64,000 bases of DNA from Acanthosepion lycidas (GCA_963932145.1 OZ010573.1:87656826-87720825); one strand, 5' to 3'; positions 32,489-43,340 are shown, counted from the first letter of the stretch. Numbers and translations are program-made. Notes: generated by a model from the sequence alone, not told the origin.

Positions 32489-33477
32489 TTAATAGATAGA
32501 TATATGCTTAATATGCGCAACTACATCAAACTTTTATTTAACTTTCCCTGGCGTATTATTACATTTTTTAACTGGCCGATCGGAAATGAAAAATAATTTG
32601 TTCCAATCTTGGCTCCATCGATCGAGAACCGATGTTGGCCATCACCTGAATAAAACAAAATGCCTATTTAACTCTTTCGATTCTTCATGATTCCCTAATT
32701 TTGTATGTCTGGCATTTTGACGAGACGGATTTGATTTGAGTTCCCAGGCAAAACGAAGAGGGAAAGCCTAAAATCCGGAAATACTGTTTGGAAATATCCC
32801 CGTATGATGGAAATTGGGCAGTGACACGGGGGCGGAGCGGAATCGAGTTGATTTGAAATCGATAATTGCATGAAGACAATAATATATTGAAAATGATTTG
32901 GTTCTTTTTCTTTTCCTGTGTTAATCTAGATCTTCCACACACACATATACCTACGTATATATGTTGAAATTAGTTGGTGATGGGGATGAACTGTCTAACC
33001 ATGAACAGAACCAGCCTTGAGGCAGATGATTGTCGTAGCTCTTTTGGCAAGGAAGGTCTAACCCTCGAGATTATAATAGTCGGGGCCATGGCAAGGCAAT
33101 TTATCTTTTCAGGAAAAGAGCTGGTGGGCGCTGCTAGACTCCTCGTAAATTTGTGAAATTGCTTCGATGAGATGCGTACATGATCTATTGGTTAATCGAT
33201 AAACAATACAATAGAAAATACAAAAGCTTCAATGAATATAGATATATGTTTATGTGCATGTAGGTCTGTATTCACACACATACAAACACACACACAAAGT
33301 ACGCATACATGCATAAACAATGTTCGAATATTGATTTCGATTTTCTTTAAATTATAAACATCAGTTTTATCCTATTCTATTTTGATACAAGCAAAAAAAG
33401 AAAATTAAATGATATAAACAATGATCTTCATTAATAAATTATACCTTTTGAGTCATTCACGCACATACACACATAGA
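32489..33477. other. No recognised feature
   Basis: GC content is a little higher at 32560-32870 and 32975-33160. The 60-codon plus frame at 32974-33156 has no recognised motif. No repeat family was identified. Confidence 0.5.
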
Positions 33478-33479
33478 TC

Positions 33480-33511
<32 letters not shown>

Positions 33512-33540
33512 CATAGATAGATAGATAGATAGATAGATTT
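33478..33540. repeat. (GATA)n microsatellite
   Basis: About 15 GATA units with one GATACATA interruption. Confidence 0.95.
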
Positions 33541-33579
33541 ATCTATCGCCCGGTTCAAACTTCTCCCCTTTTTTATAAG

Positions 33580-33660
33580 GAGTAGAAGTATATCCCTTTT
33601 CCTGTTTAGTATTGTCTTTCTAGTATCTTAGTAATATTATCGCCTTGCTGGAGCCGAATT
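33580..33660 (+). mobile_element. LINE family J 3' UTR scrap
   Basis: TATTATCGCCTTGCTGGAGC, then CGAATTGA, corresponds to the J 3' UTR (compare TATTATCGCCTTGATTGGGT at 35411-35430). No coding part. Confidence 0.5.
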
Positions 33661-33661
33661 G

Positions 33662-33744
<83 letters not shown>

Positions 33745-33786
33745 CGTGTGTGTGTGTATGTGTGTGTATGTGTAAGGCGATAATAT

Positions 33787-33850
<64 letters not shown>
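33662..33850. repeat. Compound (CA)(TA)(TG) and (TA) arrays with inverted flank
   Basis: (CA)n(TA)n(TG)n at 33662-33773 is followed by GTAAGGCGATAATATTAC and (TA)n at 33791-33850. The 16-mer AAGGCGATAATATTAC is the exact complement of GTAATATTATCGCCTT in the LINE scrap at about 33631-33646. The first array therefore sits in the middle of a short inverted repeat. Confidence 0.85.
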
Positions 33851-33852
<2 letters not shown>

Positions 33853-34335
33853 GGTGTAACAGAAAAATTGTCTAAACCATGTAACAACATGGGATAATTG
33901 TTCATCCCACAAAATGTTTAATATCTAAAAAACTACTAAACTAATTGTGTTTCTATTATTCTAGGTTTTCAGATGAGACGTTTGGCCATCTTGATTCAAG
34001 AACCATGAAGAGAATAGTGAATATATTCAACATAGAAGAAATAAAGGCTAGGAAAACTGGATCAGGAGGTCACAGCAGCCACAGGGATCACCATTTCAAC
34101 TTAGAGCTAAATACATTCTTATTGTTCAAAGCAGTGTCCAATAATCCAGTAATATATATTTAATCATTTCAAAGATACAATGGTTCAAAGCATAAACTAA
34201 CAATTGGACAATTTTGCTGTTACGCGATTTTGAGAATTTTGCTATAATCAAAAAGAAAATATGCTGAATACTTGTAAAATTGCTTAAAGACATGAAAGCA
34301 ACCAAACTACTTTTAAAAAAAACGCACCCGATTTT
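33849..34335. mobile_element. Small inverted-repeat element with an exon-like frame
   Basis: The left end CGGGTGTAACAGAAAAATTG is matched, inverted, by CAATTTTGCTGTTACGCGA at about 34208-34226 and by a shorter ACGCACCCG at 34323-34331. Between them is CTATTATTCTAG (33953-33964, like a splice acceptor), followed without stop by 66 codons to TAA at about 34161. The peptide includes FSDETFGHLDSRTMKRIVNI and TGSGGHSSHRDHHF. I recognise no family. It could be a MITE whose interior came from a transposase or host exon. Confidence 0.45.
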
Positions 34336-35147
34336 AGAGCAAATAAATTGACCAAAATTGTAAAAAGTATAGAGAATAAAACATTTTGTTTCGTTTTGCG
34401 ATTTGTAAGTATTACGAAAACGTTATAATGTCATTTGGATTATAAGGTCTTTAAATCGCCAATAAACATTGAGAAAATATATTTTAACGAATATTACCTT
34501 ATTGTTTGTTTGGTTTTAATTCAATCTGATGTATTTTTTCGGAATTATTCTTATAACCATCAAAAGGATTGTTTGTAAGCAATCCAGGTTTGATTTGGGT
34601 TTGTTTTTTTTGTTTGATTTTTTTTGTGTTCATGCGCATCCGAGATCTGAGAGTGAATTTTGTACTCGTCAATCACTTTAAAATCGCGTTTTTCGCCGCA
34701 CACTTAGAAAACATAGAATTATTTCTGTGTCAGGTTGTAGTACAGATCTAATGTTGTAGGTCTCGTCAGCGAGATCGTCTATGGTGACGTGGAGTTCATT
34801 CGAGAATTGCATAAAGATAACCCCAACATTTACCAGGCGTCGACGATCTACTTGAAGAGGGGGGTCTTCAAGCCTCCTTTTTCCATTTTGTCTTCTTTCG
34901 CATAAGTGTGACTTATTCCCCCCTCCATTACTATAAGATATTTTCTCCAGTAAACAAGTGAATCCAGTTTGACACGATTTTGTCCCTTTTGAGTTCAGAT
35001 AAAAATAGGATTGAGTTCTTAACTAAAGTATAACACGCAGTAGACTTTTGGGCAAGATTCTGGGTGAAAAACTCCTGCGTCTTATACGCACAGGATTAAA
35101 GTATATAGATATAAAAATTATATATTTGAGGTCTTATATACTGATTG
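34336..35147. other. No recognised feature
   Basis: AT-rich. The part at 34755-34880 is GC-richer with no clear frame. CTCCTGCGTCTTATACGCAC at about 35068-35087 again resembles pogo-type termini, without a partner. Confidence 0.45.
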
Positions 35148-35268
35148 TCCGAGCGTAGCTTAGATGTAGCACAAGGCCGAAAGTAGGAGGTTCGAACTCA
35201 CTAGTCAGTCGTAACAGTTTTGCGAGACAAGCTTTCTAACCATTACACCGCCGCGAGGTGACCATGAG
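35148..35268 (-). mobile_element. tRNA-derived SINE, copy C
   Basis: Minus strand: CACCTCGCGGCGGTGTAATG, GTTAGAAAGCTTGTCTCGC and GTGAGTTCGAACCTCC, the same SINE as 21423-21689, with a short deletion next to box B (GGGTGCCC missing). Confidence 0.7.
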
Positions 35269-35324
35269 GTCTTGTATAAATCGATTTCCCTGGTATTTTG
35301 AACAGAAGTAGAAGTTTATCCTTT

Positions 35325-35445
35325 CTTTCCTGTGTTAGATTGGGTCTCCGGTTCCTTCTAAACTATTCTCATTCTATTTCACTCTCAGTAACCCCTTACA
35401 TCTTAGTGGTATTATCGCCTTGATTGGGTGTGAATTGATTAAAAA
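35325..35445 (+). mobile_element. LINE family J 3' UTR
   Basis: CACTCTCAGTAACCCCTTAC, ATCTTAGTGGTATTATCGCC and TTGATTGGGTGTGAATTGAT mark the non-coding 3' end of family J, ending in an A-rich tail. No coding part. Confidence 0.6.
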
Positions 35446-35600
35446 TAATTTAAAAAATATTTACAAGAATATTTTTTCAATATAGCCTCCTTCCCGATCA
35501 ATATACTTCACCCAACTCTTTGCTAATAATCATTGTGATCAAACGTTATAGATATTTTATGGATTTATTCCAAAACTGCAAAAAAGAGTGTGTTTATTTG

Positions 35601-35601
35601 T

Positions 35602-35664
<63 letters not shown>
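35601..35664. repeat. (GATA)n microsatellite
   Basis: About 15 uninterrupted GATA units. Confidence 0.97.
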
Positions 35665-35665
<1 letters not shown>

Positions 35666-35708
35666 CTCTAAGTGTGAAAAATAGGTAGATATGTATTTAT
35701 ATGGATGA

Positions 35709-35738
35709 ATGTATGTATGTATGTATGTATATATATAT

Positions 35739-35834
<96 letters not shown>
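35709..35834. repeat. (ATGT)n and (TA)n array
   Basis: Four ATGT units and then about 105 bp of TA with three single-base interruptions. Confidence 0.97.
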
Positions 35835-35836
<2 letters not shown>

Positions 35837-36446
35837 CAATTCTAAGTATCAATGCTTAAATGCAAATAAATTAATATTTAACGTGTATTACATATATGCC
35901 AGCAACTGTCAGTTTACGCAGATTATACGCATATTTTTGACTATTTCATGCAGGCAAAAACATTTGTTATTCCTCCAAAAATAAATGGACAGCGACACTT
36001 CAACAGGATTAGCGTTGCTATTTATTACGTTCTGCCAAAGTTTTAGCAAATCGTAGATTCGTTTGCGAGAGAATAACTTCTTTTCCGATTTAAAATAGTT
36101 TCACATTGACATTTTGACATAGTTGTCACTTTGAAAGGAGGATTGATCCGACTTCAAGTTCTGTATCGAGGTAAAAATTGTTTGACGGAGAGCGCCAAGT
36201 TGGCGGAGTAATAAGTGAGGGGTGGCCGAACTTTCCAAAGTCACTATTATAGTTTTTCACAGATCATCCATTCAGACCGATGTCGAGAATGATCATGCAG
36301 AAGTATTGTTGGTTGGATGGTGTTGGTTGTTGTTTTAATCACAAAAACTTCGGTAGGTGAAAAATAAATTTCACTACATGTCAGGGTTGAGATCCCGTGG
36401 CAAAAATAAGAACAATGTATTACTTTATTCTGGAAATTCATATACG
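35835..36446. other. No recognised feature
   Basis: No conserved frame and no nameable repeat. Confidence 0.5.
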
Positions 36447-36746
36447 GGGACACGGTGGAATAATGGATAGCGGCTTGGATTGAGGGATCGGAGAGCCGAG
36501 TTCGAATCCATTACAATTACTAATGGGCTAATACCCTTCAGAAAGGTACGAATCTTCTGCTTTCCGCTATGGGTAAATAGCAGGACAGACTGTACTCTAT
36601 AGTATAGACGAGAAGGAAAATTCCGAATTCAAAACCTGCGAATGGTCGTTTGGAGACCTTGTGGCAGCGGTCTCTGTATTTGGCACTTCAAAAAGATGGG
36701 ATGGTTCTGCACAAAACTTCACCATTATAATCAAATCTCATGTGCT
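36447..36746 (+). mobile_element. tRNA-derived SINE, type 2 copy
   Basis: Head GGACACGGTGGAATAATGGA, TAGCGGCTTGGATT (box A region) and GAGTTCGAATCCATT (box B). The body follows with CTATGGGTAAATAGCAGGAC and CCTGCACGAAAC-like CTGCACAAAACTTC, ending CAAATCTCATGTGCT. It matches 50291-50640 along its whole length, so it is a defined family distinct from the 21-kb SINE. Confidence 0.85.
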
Positions 36747-36818
36747 GGTGCCGGGCTGTCTGTTCATAAGAACTGATTTGCTTGAACCTCATATGTCAAA
36801 TTCGAAGGGACAGTCGAG

Positions 36819-36843
36819 TATATATATATATATATATATATAT
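36819..36843. repeat. (TA)n microsatellite
   Basis: About 24 bp of TA, about 70 bp after the SINE. Confidence 0.9.
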
Positions 36844-37380
36844 GAACAAGATTTTTTTTAATTTAATTTTTCCAATGTTCTTACATTTTCCGTTTGGTGA
36901 AGACACAAACAGTCCATATCGTCCGTTCTCCGATGTGTGCACGGCCACTGCCATAGATATTTTTTCAAAGAATGGGTGTTATTATTTTCTTTTCATGTTT
37001 TGACTGTTGGAATACTAGTTGAAGTTTCCTTCGGCGTCTTCTTGAGTTGATCGCAGTTGAGATACGAGTGAATGTCGATCTATTTTTAAAAGAACTTTCA
37101 GCACAGCATTCACATTATTGAACAAGGAGAGATTGGTAGTGGGAAAGATGTTTAATATACAGGGCTTCTCTTATAGCGAGATGTTTTGGTAATATGATTT
37201 ACATAGAATTTTAGAGTTTTCGACCAGAATTTTTCTTAAGGGTTCTTGAAGATTTGTGGTAGGTAGATGATTTTTTTATTGCACGTTGATGTGATAAGTG
37301 ACACGGAAGCCGTTTATACGAGGAGGTGTTAGTATTTTCGATAGAGGTAATTGATTTATTAAAAGAATCAAAGTCTTGTA
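36844..37380. other. No recognised feature
   Basis: No convincing frame on either strand. Confidence 0.45.
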
Positions 37381-37507
37381 TTTTTTTTTAAGCGTTTCAC
37401 CCCAAGCAAGGCGGGAAGCCACTAGGACGCAAGGGGTTACAGAAAATTTGGAGCAAGATTAGATAGGAGTGATAGAAGAAAGGATGAGGAGAAGGGTAGT
37501 GGATAGA

Positions 37508-39207
37508 TCAAGGCAACTGGAGATGTCGATTGATATTACATTTGAATAGCTGTAGATTATAGCTCTCAGGGAAACTGGAATAGGAAAGGAATTTCCACAG
37601 GTGAGAGGTGCGAGACATGAAACTATTAGAGTAGAAGAGACGGCCACATTTAGGAGTTTCGACAATGAAGGAGTGAGAGCGGGATGCCAGCCTCGTAGAG
37701 CGCTTGAACTCATGAAGTCTGGGAACCAGCGAATGCAGCCCCTCGGAGCAATTTCCATGAAAGTATTTGTAAAAAAGACAGAGAGAGGCGACGGCGCGTC
37801 TGTGAGAAAGTGACTGTAGACGAGATGCCAGATCAGGCCCAATTATATTGCATATCCGCCTCTGGATCTTATCAAGAACCCCGAGGCAAACAGAAGGGGA
37901 CCCAGACCATATATGGCAGCAATACTCCATGCAAAGGCGAATTGTTGATTTGTAGATCTGGAGGATCGATTCCGGGGAGAAAAATTTCCTGGCGCGGCAC
38001 AGGGAGCCAACTTTCCTTGCGGTGGACGAAGCAATTAACTCAATGTATTTGTTCCATCTCAGGTCAGCCGTCAACGACCGATCAGCCGCAGAGAGTTGGT
38101 CTCGAGAAGTTGAGCGTCAGACATTCTAATGGAGGGCAGGGAAGGATCTTTGTGGTGATTAATAGAGAGCAGTTTTGTTTTCGAAGCATCAAAGTTGACC
38201 AGCCAATTCCTGCCCCAGTTCACAACCGATTAGAGGTCCTTTTCGAGACGCACGGCCAGGTTAGTTTTGTCAGTGACACTAGATTTGTTTTTGAGGCAGC
38301 AATAAATTGTGGTGTCATCCGCGTAGATGCCAACTTGGGAATTTATGGAGTCAGGAAGGTCATTTATGTAAATAAGGAATAGAGTGGGGCCTAGGATGGA
38401 GCCTTGAGGAATACCTGCGTTTGTGGGATAGGAACTGAAGGAGAATGCGTTGAGAACGACCTTCAATTCACGGTTTGACAGGAATGATTGTATTAGGCAA
38501 AACAATCGACCCGTAATGCCATAACCCTAGAGTTTGCGAAGAAGGCCGGCATGCCAAACCCTATCAAATGCTTTGGAGATGTCTAGGGCCACGGTACGTG
38601 CTTCCCCGTTATTTTGAAGAGCTCGGTAGACAGTTTCATTGATGGCCGTAAGCACATCAGCTGTCGATCGGGCAAAGCGGAAGCCATATTGCTTGTCTGA
38701 GAGCAGAACATGGGATGTGAGGTGGTTAACCACCTCGGTATTGATTAGGGCTTCGAAGACTTTGCCGAAGAGGGGTAGGAGACTGATAGGACGGTAGATA
38801 GAAGGGTCAGAGGTGTCGCCAGAGTTCCTGAAGACAGGAAAAATCGAAGAGGACTTCCAGCAGTCAGGAAAACAAGATTCTTTGAGGCAGTAGTTGTATA
38901 TTTTAGAAAGGGCGAGCGCCAGTTCAGGCGCGCATTTCTTCAAGACAATGGCTGGTATCCCATCTCCACCACTAGCCTTGTTGGGGTGTAAATTGGAGAT
39001 AACGCCCAATACCAAAGACGAGGTTATGTGTAACCCACTCAATAGGGCCTCAGTTCTAAGAGGGAAGTCGGGTATGTGTACACCGGAAGAGTCGAGCGTC
39101 GAGTTGAATGAAAATTTTCGAGCAAAGCATTCAGCCTTGTCAGCAGAGAAGGTCAGGACTTCGAACTGGTTGAACAATGGAAGTATAGAGGGTTTGCGAT
39201 TGTTCAA
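37508..39207 (-). pseudogene. LINE family J reverse transcriptase pseudogene
   Basis: RNA-templated DNA synthesis enzyme of a non-LTR element, in several frames. The 39207-38527 frame (226 codons) has NLHPNKASGGDGIPAIVLKK, FPDCWKSSSIFPVFR, YRPISLLPLFGKVFEALI, LLSDKQYGFRFARSTADVLT and VALDISKAFDRVWH (first catalytic aspartates). After a stop near 38527 the frame 38505-38230 has AGIPQGSILGPTLFLIYIND and the YADD box at 38325-38314. A frameshift near 38220 leads to 38074-37508: WNKYIELIASSTARKVG, LDKIQRRICNIIGPDLAS, FYKYFHGN, SRTSHLWKFL and a stop. All core RT blocks are present, so only a few lesions separate it from an open frame. Confidence 0.88.
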
Positions 39208-39269
39208 TACGCTCTTGGAGAGACGTCAATAATCTTTGGAGACAAATTTGCGAGATGCAATACGCTCCT

Positions 39270-39985
39270 TCATCCGAGCAGCAAATAGTGACTTAGCATC
39301 GTTGAGGACACGCTTACACTCGTTACGGGCGAAGGCAAAGAGACGTCAATTGCTGTCAGACATGTCGTTACGGAATAGATGAAAGAAGTGGTTCCTATAG
39401 GCGATGACGGCTGAGCAAGCAGCGGAGAACCAAAGGGAGGAGTGCGACTTGACCATAAATTTCCTTGAGGGGATGAAAGCGTCGATTCCAGCTTTAACCG
39501 AGGATGAGACCTCAGAAGCACATTCTTGGACGGGGAGCGTAAAGACACGATCCCAGGGGACAGCGCGGAGGAAATCACGGAACGCGTCCCAGTCAGCTCG
39601 TTGATAGTAGAACGAAGTTCTAGTGGTAAGGGTTCTTTGCAGGGGGTCGAGTTGAAGGAGATGTTAACAGATACTACCGCATGATCAGAGTTACCAACAG
39701 GGCAGAGTAGGCTGGCGCTACAGGACTCGGGGATGGAGGTAAAACACAGATCGAGAAGAGAGACTTTACCTTCCCGGTTGAGGGCAAAAAGAGTGGGGAA
39801 GTTAACTATCTGCGTAAGGGATTGAGAGACTAAAAAAATGAGCGTTTGAATGCCTCCGTGGTCAGTAGTAGCATTGGGCGGTGAAATTGATACCACTACA
39901 GTGGTCATCGCTAGTTTAAAATTGAGGGGATTATTTTGATTTGTGACAATTATTGACGATTTTTGTACTCCCTCACACACAATGG
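39270..39985 (-). pseudogene. LINE family J endonuclease C-terminal part
   Basis: The minus frame has [35 protein letters not shown] and [16 protein letters not shown]. The SDH motif is the last catalytic block of the APE-type (exo_endo_phos) endonuclease of non-LTR elements. Upstream of it the frame becomes TA-repeat codons, so the N-terminal two thirds of the endonuclease are missing. It joins the RT after a frameshift around 39240. Confidence 0.75.
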
Positions 39986-39986
39986 A

Positions 39987-39988
<2 letters not shown>

Positions 39989-40060
<72 letters not shown>
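39989..40060. repeat. (TA)n microsatellite
   Basis: About 72 bp of pure TA exactly at the 5' truncation of the LINE J copy. Confidence 0.97.
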
Positions 40061-40063
<3 letters not shown>

Positions 40064-40169
40064 TGGGTAGGATAAAAATGGACATACATGCAGATATATT
40101 TGCACACACGTATAAATATATTTCTTCCTCCGAGTCGTAATATCGACGTTGGATATTATGTACATTTAA

Positions 40170-40171
<2 letters not shown>

Positions 40172-40217
<46 letters not shown>
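40172..40217. repeat. (TA)n microsatellite
   Basis: About 45 bp of pure TA. Confidence 0.97.
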
Positions 40218-40221
<4 letters not shown>

Positions 40222-40702
40222 TTCTCGCTACTATTTACATTTAAATATTTTGGATTATGCCTCTATAAAGATGTAATTTTACAAACTGTATCCCTTTTCC
40301 ATCGATGAATATTTGGTATGAAACGTAATATGACGAATATCTATGACTTCTTTTCGCATATACAACGTGTCTTATTGAGAATGTCTGTTGTTTGCTAAAT
40401 TTTGGGAAAGCCATTGAAAGGATTCACGGCAACGTTTGGAGTATTAATGTGTTTGTTATTTCACAAACGAATAAACTATAGTCGACAACATGCCATTCTT
40501 ATGATGTGGCAGCGGACTTATTAATTTTAGCCGGGTTATTCAAGTTTCACATTATGAGACAATTTGCTGACACTACGAGAAACTTTAAACCTAATTAGCA
40601 TTATAATTCCATAATGTGCGAGAATTTAGCAAAAATTCTCTCTAAATTTCTGGAATGATGTGTTGCCATTAATTACATTATGTACATTCGTAACAGTTCA
40701 CT
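40218..40702. other. No recognised feature
   Basis: No frame or nameable repeat. Confidence 0.5.
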
Positions 40703-40846
40703 CATCGTTGTTGTTGTTGTTGTTTTCACAGTTTTAGTGTTTACATTAATATTATTAGTAGTATTAGTATTAGTATTAGTATTAGTATTATCATCATCAT
40801 TATCATTATTATTATTATTATTACTATTACTACTACTACTACGACG
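40703..40846. repeat. Trinucleotide repeat cluster
   Basis: (GTT)n at 40706-40724, (ATT/AGT)n at 40745-40790, (ATC)n and (ATT)n to 40820, (ACT)n to 40846. The 76-codon frame 40680-40910 is a consequence of this triplet periodicity. Confidence 0.9.
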
Positions 40847-41182
40847 TCAAACATTATTTTTACATTTTTGGATAACTGTATTTGAAATCGAAAACCCATT
40901 TGTACTTTGAACGTTATGTATTATACCATTTGGCCTGCGCACTGAAAAAAAACATAAAGAAAATGGGCTGATATATGGAATACACACCGTTAAAATAAAA
41001 TGGGACTTCTATTTTAAATACGGGTATCGATTAAAAATAATGTTTTAAGTAATAAAATAACGGATTAGAAATAAATTCATTAATTCTTATGAAATTGCTT
41101 TGTTTAGATTTATGATACGAAACTCATCAGATATAAGCTTTCCATAAAAATAAGCTAAACAAATAGCAAATATGAAGTCGCT

Positions 41183-41275
41183 CTCTATTGCCGAGCAGTC
41201 CAAGCCACGCCAAATTTAAAAAAAAAAAAGTTCGTTTTTCCTACATAGAGATATGCAGGTTCGAACCTTGCCGGA
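41183..41275 (+). repeat. tRNA-Leu-like segment
   Basis: TTGCCGAGCAGTCCAAGCCA resembles the D-arm of tRNA-Leu (GGCCGAGCGGTCTAAGGC). A 12-base A-run lies near the anticodon region, and GCAGGTTCGAACCTTGC is a well-paired TPsiC arm. The putative acceptor ends (CTCTCTA and CGGAAAG) pair only partly. A decayed tRNA-Leu or a SINE head is likely; a functional tRNA is not. Confidence 0.5.
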
Positions 41276-41407
41276 AAGCACCCATTTTTTAATTACAATT
41301 TTGTCATATCCAGTACGTAGTCCGATAGCCGTAATACATACTGCTTAAAATAAATCTGGGCCGTCTATTTCAAATACGGGTATCCATTAAAAGTAACTTT
41401 TTAATTA

Positions 41408-41506
41408 TTGGGTTGGTGCAAAAAATGACGTAATAATGTCGTTTTTTGACGTATTTTTTAACGTCAAAAACGAAATTATTACGTCATTATTTTTGCACCA
41501 ACCCAA
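41408..41506. mobile_element. Palindromic mariner-type MITE, copy 3
   Basis: Termini TTGGGTTGGTGCAAAAAATG and the complement, flanked by TA. Both ends carry the same G variant (TTGGG, CCCAA), which hints at gene conversion or inversion symmetry. The loop side is slightly diverged. Confidence 0.9.
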
Positions 41507-41544
41507 TAATAAAAATGCCGGATTAAAAATAAATACGTACATCA

Positions 41545-41645
<101 letters not shown>

Positions 41646-41877
41646 AAGAAAATAAACTAGGAATGTTAATTTTGCGAATTTAGAAAAATAAATTTTGTTT
41701 ATTTTCATAGATATGTTTGTAAAGCAAATTTAATATGTTTAAGATTTTTTTATGGAAATGTTAACGACTTTATAAGTCATCGAAATAGTTGTTGACTAAA
41801 ACAAAGATAAAAGAGGAAAGAGTAGAATTGCCAAAAAATATCGAAAAAAAAAGGACGTAAGTAAAGTGCACCAGTTA

Positions 41878-42244
41878 TAGACAAAGAAAAGAAAGAAAAA
41901 AAAGAAAAATAGCAGATAGACAAAGAAAAGAAAGAAAAAAAAGAAAAATAGCAGATAGACAAAGAAAAGAAAGAAAAAAAAGAAAAATAGCAGATAGACA
42001 AAGAAAAGAAAGAAAAAAAAGAAAAATAGCAGATAGACAAAGAAAAGAAAGAAAAAAAAGAAAAATAGCAGATAGACAAAGAAAAGAAAGAAAAAAAAGA
42101 AAAATAGCAGATAGACAAAGAAAAGAAAGAAAAAAAAGAAAAATAGCAGATAGACAAAGAAAAGAAAGAAAAAAAAGAAAAATAGCAGATAGACAAAGAA
42201 AAGAAAGAAAAAAAAGAAAAATAGCAGATAGACAAAGAAAAGCA
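41878..42244 (+). repeat. 39-bp purine-rich minisatellite, about 9 copies
   Basis: The unit is AGACAAAGAAAAGAAAG, then AAAAAAAAGAAAAATAGCAGAT, 39 bp. About nine copies are virtually identical; only the edges diverge. Because 39 is a multiple of 3 and the minus strand has no stop in any frame, three overlapping minus frames of 134-162 codons are open, which is not evidence of coding. Confidence 0.95.
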
Positions 42245-42296
42245 GAAAAGACAAATGGTGAACATTTAAAGAAAAGCAAGGATTACAAGTAAAATA

Positions 42297-42376
42297 TTAG
42301 GTTGTTGCAAAAATAATTTCGTTTTCTAACATATGTTACTATGTGAGAAAACGAAATTATTTTTGCACCAACCTAA
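42297..42376. mobile_element. Palindromic mariner-type MITE, copy 4 (short variant)
   Basis: An 80-bp palindrome TTAGGTTGTTGCAAAAATAA to the complement with TA on both sides. The interior (TTTCGTTTTCTAAC, then GTGAGAAAACGAAA) differs from the 101-bp form, so it is a subfamily. Confidence 0.9.
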
Positions 42377-42379
42377 TAG

Positions 42380-42560
42380 AAAGAGAAGAAAAAATAATGG
42401 AATGGTGTTAACAAAGAAAGGTGAGAAAAGATGAAGAGAAAAGATATAGATAAAGAGAGGAAGAACAAAAAATGGATAAAAGAAAGAAAGAAAGAAAGAA
42501 AATAATCTTAGTTGAATAGAGAAAGAAATAACAAATGAACAAGCGATAGATAAAGAACGA
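42380..42560. repeat. Purine-rich tract
   Basis: Strong A+G bias on plus, with AAAG repeats (42480-42500). It continues after a LINE J insertion. Confidence 0.75.
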
Positions 42561-42565
42561 ACTGC

Positions 42566-42929
42566 ATTCGCTGGTTCCCAGACGTCATGAGTTCAAGGGC
42601 CATACGAGGCTGGCATCCCGCTCTCACCACTTCACTGTCGAAACTCTTAAATGTAGCCGTCTCTTCTACTCCCATAGCTTCATGTCTCGCACCTCTCGCC
42701 CGTGAAACTCCCTTCCCTATTCCTGTTTCCCTGTGAGCTATAATCTCCAGCTATTCAAGTGTAATGTCAATCGACATCTCCAGTTGCCTTGATCTATCCA
42801 CTATCCTCATCCTTTCTTCTATCACTCCTATCTGATCTTGCTCTAAATTTTCTGTAACCCCTTGCGTCCTAGTGGCTTCCCGCCTTGCTTGGGGTGAAAT
42901 GCTTAAAAAAAAAAAAAAAAAAAAAAAAA
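42566..42929 (+). mobile_element. LINE family J 3' end with poly-A
   Basis: It starts at IRWFPDVMSSRAIRGWHPAL-like codons, matching LVPRLHEFKR in another frame, and continues TVETLKCSRLFYSHS-like, CNVNRHLQLP and a stop. The 3' UTR CTAGTGGCTTCCCGCCTTGC, TTGGGGTGAAATGCTT is followed by about 26 A (42904-42929). It has the highest similarity to the copy at 37.4-39.9 kb and lies inside the purine tract. Confidence 0.85.
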
Positions 42930-43290
42930 CCCCAGAAGAATAGACAAAAGATAGAGATAAAAACAAAGAAAAATAATCTTAGACATGAGATAGAGAAAGA
43001 CGAAAGGACAAGGGATAGATAAAAAAAAAAGTAAAGAAAATAAGAAAGGAAGGGTAATCGATGAAGAAATTTAAAAAAGAAAAATGGACAAAAGATAAAT
43101 AAAGAAAAAAAGAAAAGAAAATGAATGTGTAAGTAATAAAAAAGAAAGAAAGAAAGAAAGAAACAGAGAACGGACAACAGAGAAAGAAAGAAAAAAAAAG
43201 AAAGAAAGAAAAAAGACAGAAAGAAACAAAGAAACAAAGAAAAAAGACAGAAAAAAAATAACGGAGAGCACATCGAGAAAGAAAGGAAAA
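42930..43290. repeat. Purine-rich tract, continued
   Basis: About 350 bp of very high A+G on plus with AAAG/AAAAG repeats (43141-43160, 43180-43215). Overlapping minus frames of 78-134 codons, rich in F, S and L, are products of this composition. Confidence 0.85.
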
Positions 43291-43340
43291 GGAATTGTAG
43301 GAGTCAATGTAATGATGTATCAGGTAAAAGGAAGATAAAA

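Larger units (their letters stand above)
37381..39985 (-). mobile_element. LINE family J, longest copy (about 2.6 kb, 5'-truncated)
   Basis: Minus strand, from an endonuclease C-terminal end next to a TA array (39989) through RT and C-terminal domain to the 3' UTR, with GTTTCACCCCAAGCAAGG at 37396-37413 and a poly-A (T-run 37380-37389). It belongs to the jockey/CR1-like group by motif. Coding parts are described separately. It is the best template in the window for judging the shorter J copies at 12.9, 15.9, 17.9, 21.0, 23.0, 31.0, 42.6, 44.7 and 54.1 kb. Confidence 0.9.

Noticed and set aside
37810..38382. 190-codon plus frame opposite the LINE RT
   Set aside because: It is the antisense of a recognisable RT with YADD and PQGS motifs on the minus strand.
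41183..41275. Functional tRNA-Leu gene
   Set aside because: The acceptor stem pairs poorly and an A-run disrupts the anticodon region, so only a tRNA-like relic is supported.
41777..42279. Three overlapping minus-strand frames of 134-162 codons with YFSFFSFFSL repeats
   Set aside because: They are the three phases of one 39-bp non-coding minisatellite without stops on that strand.
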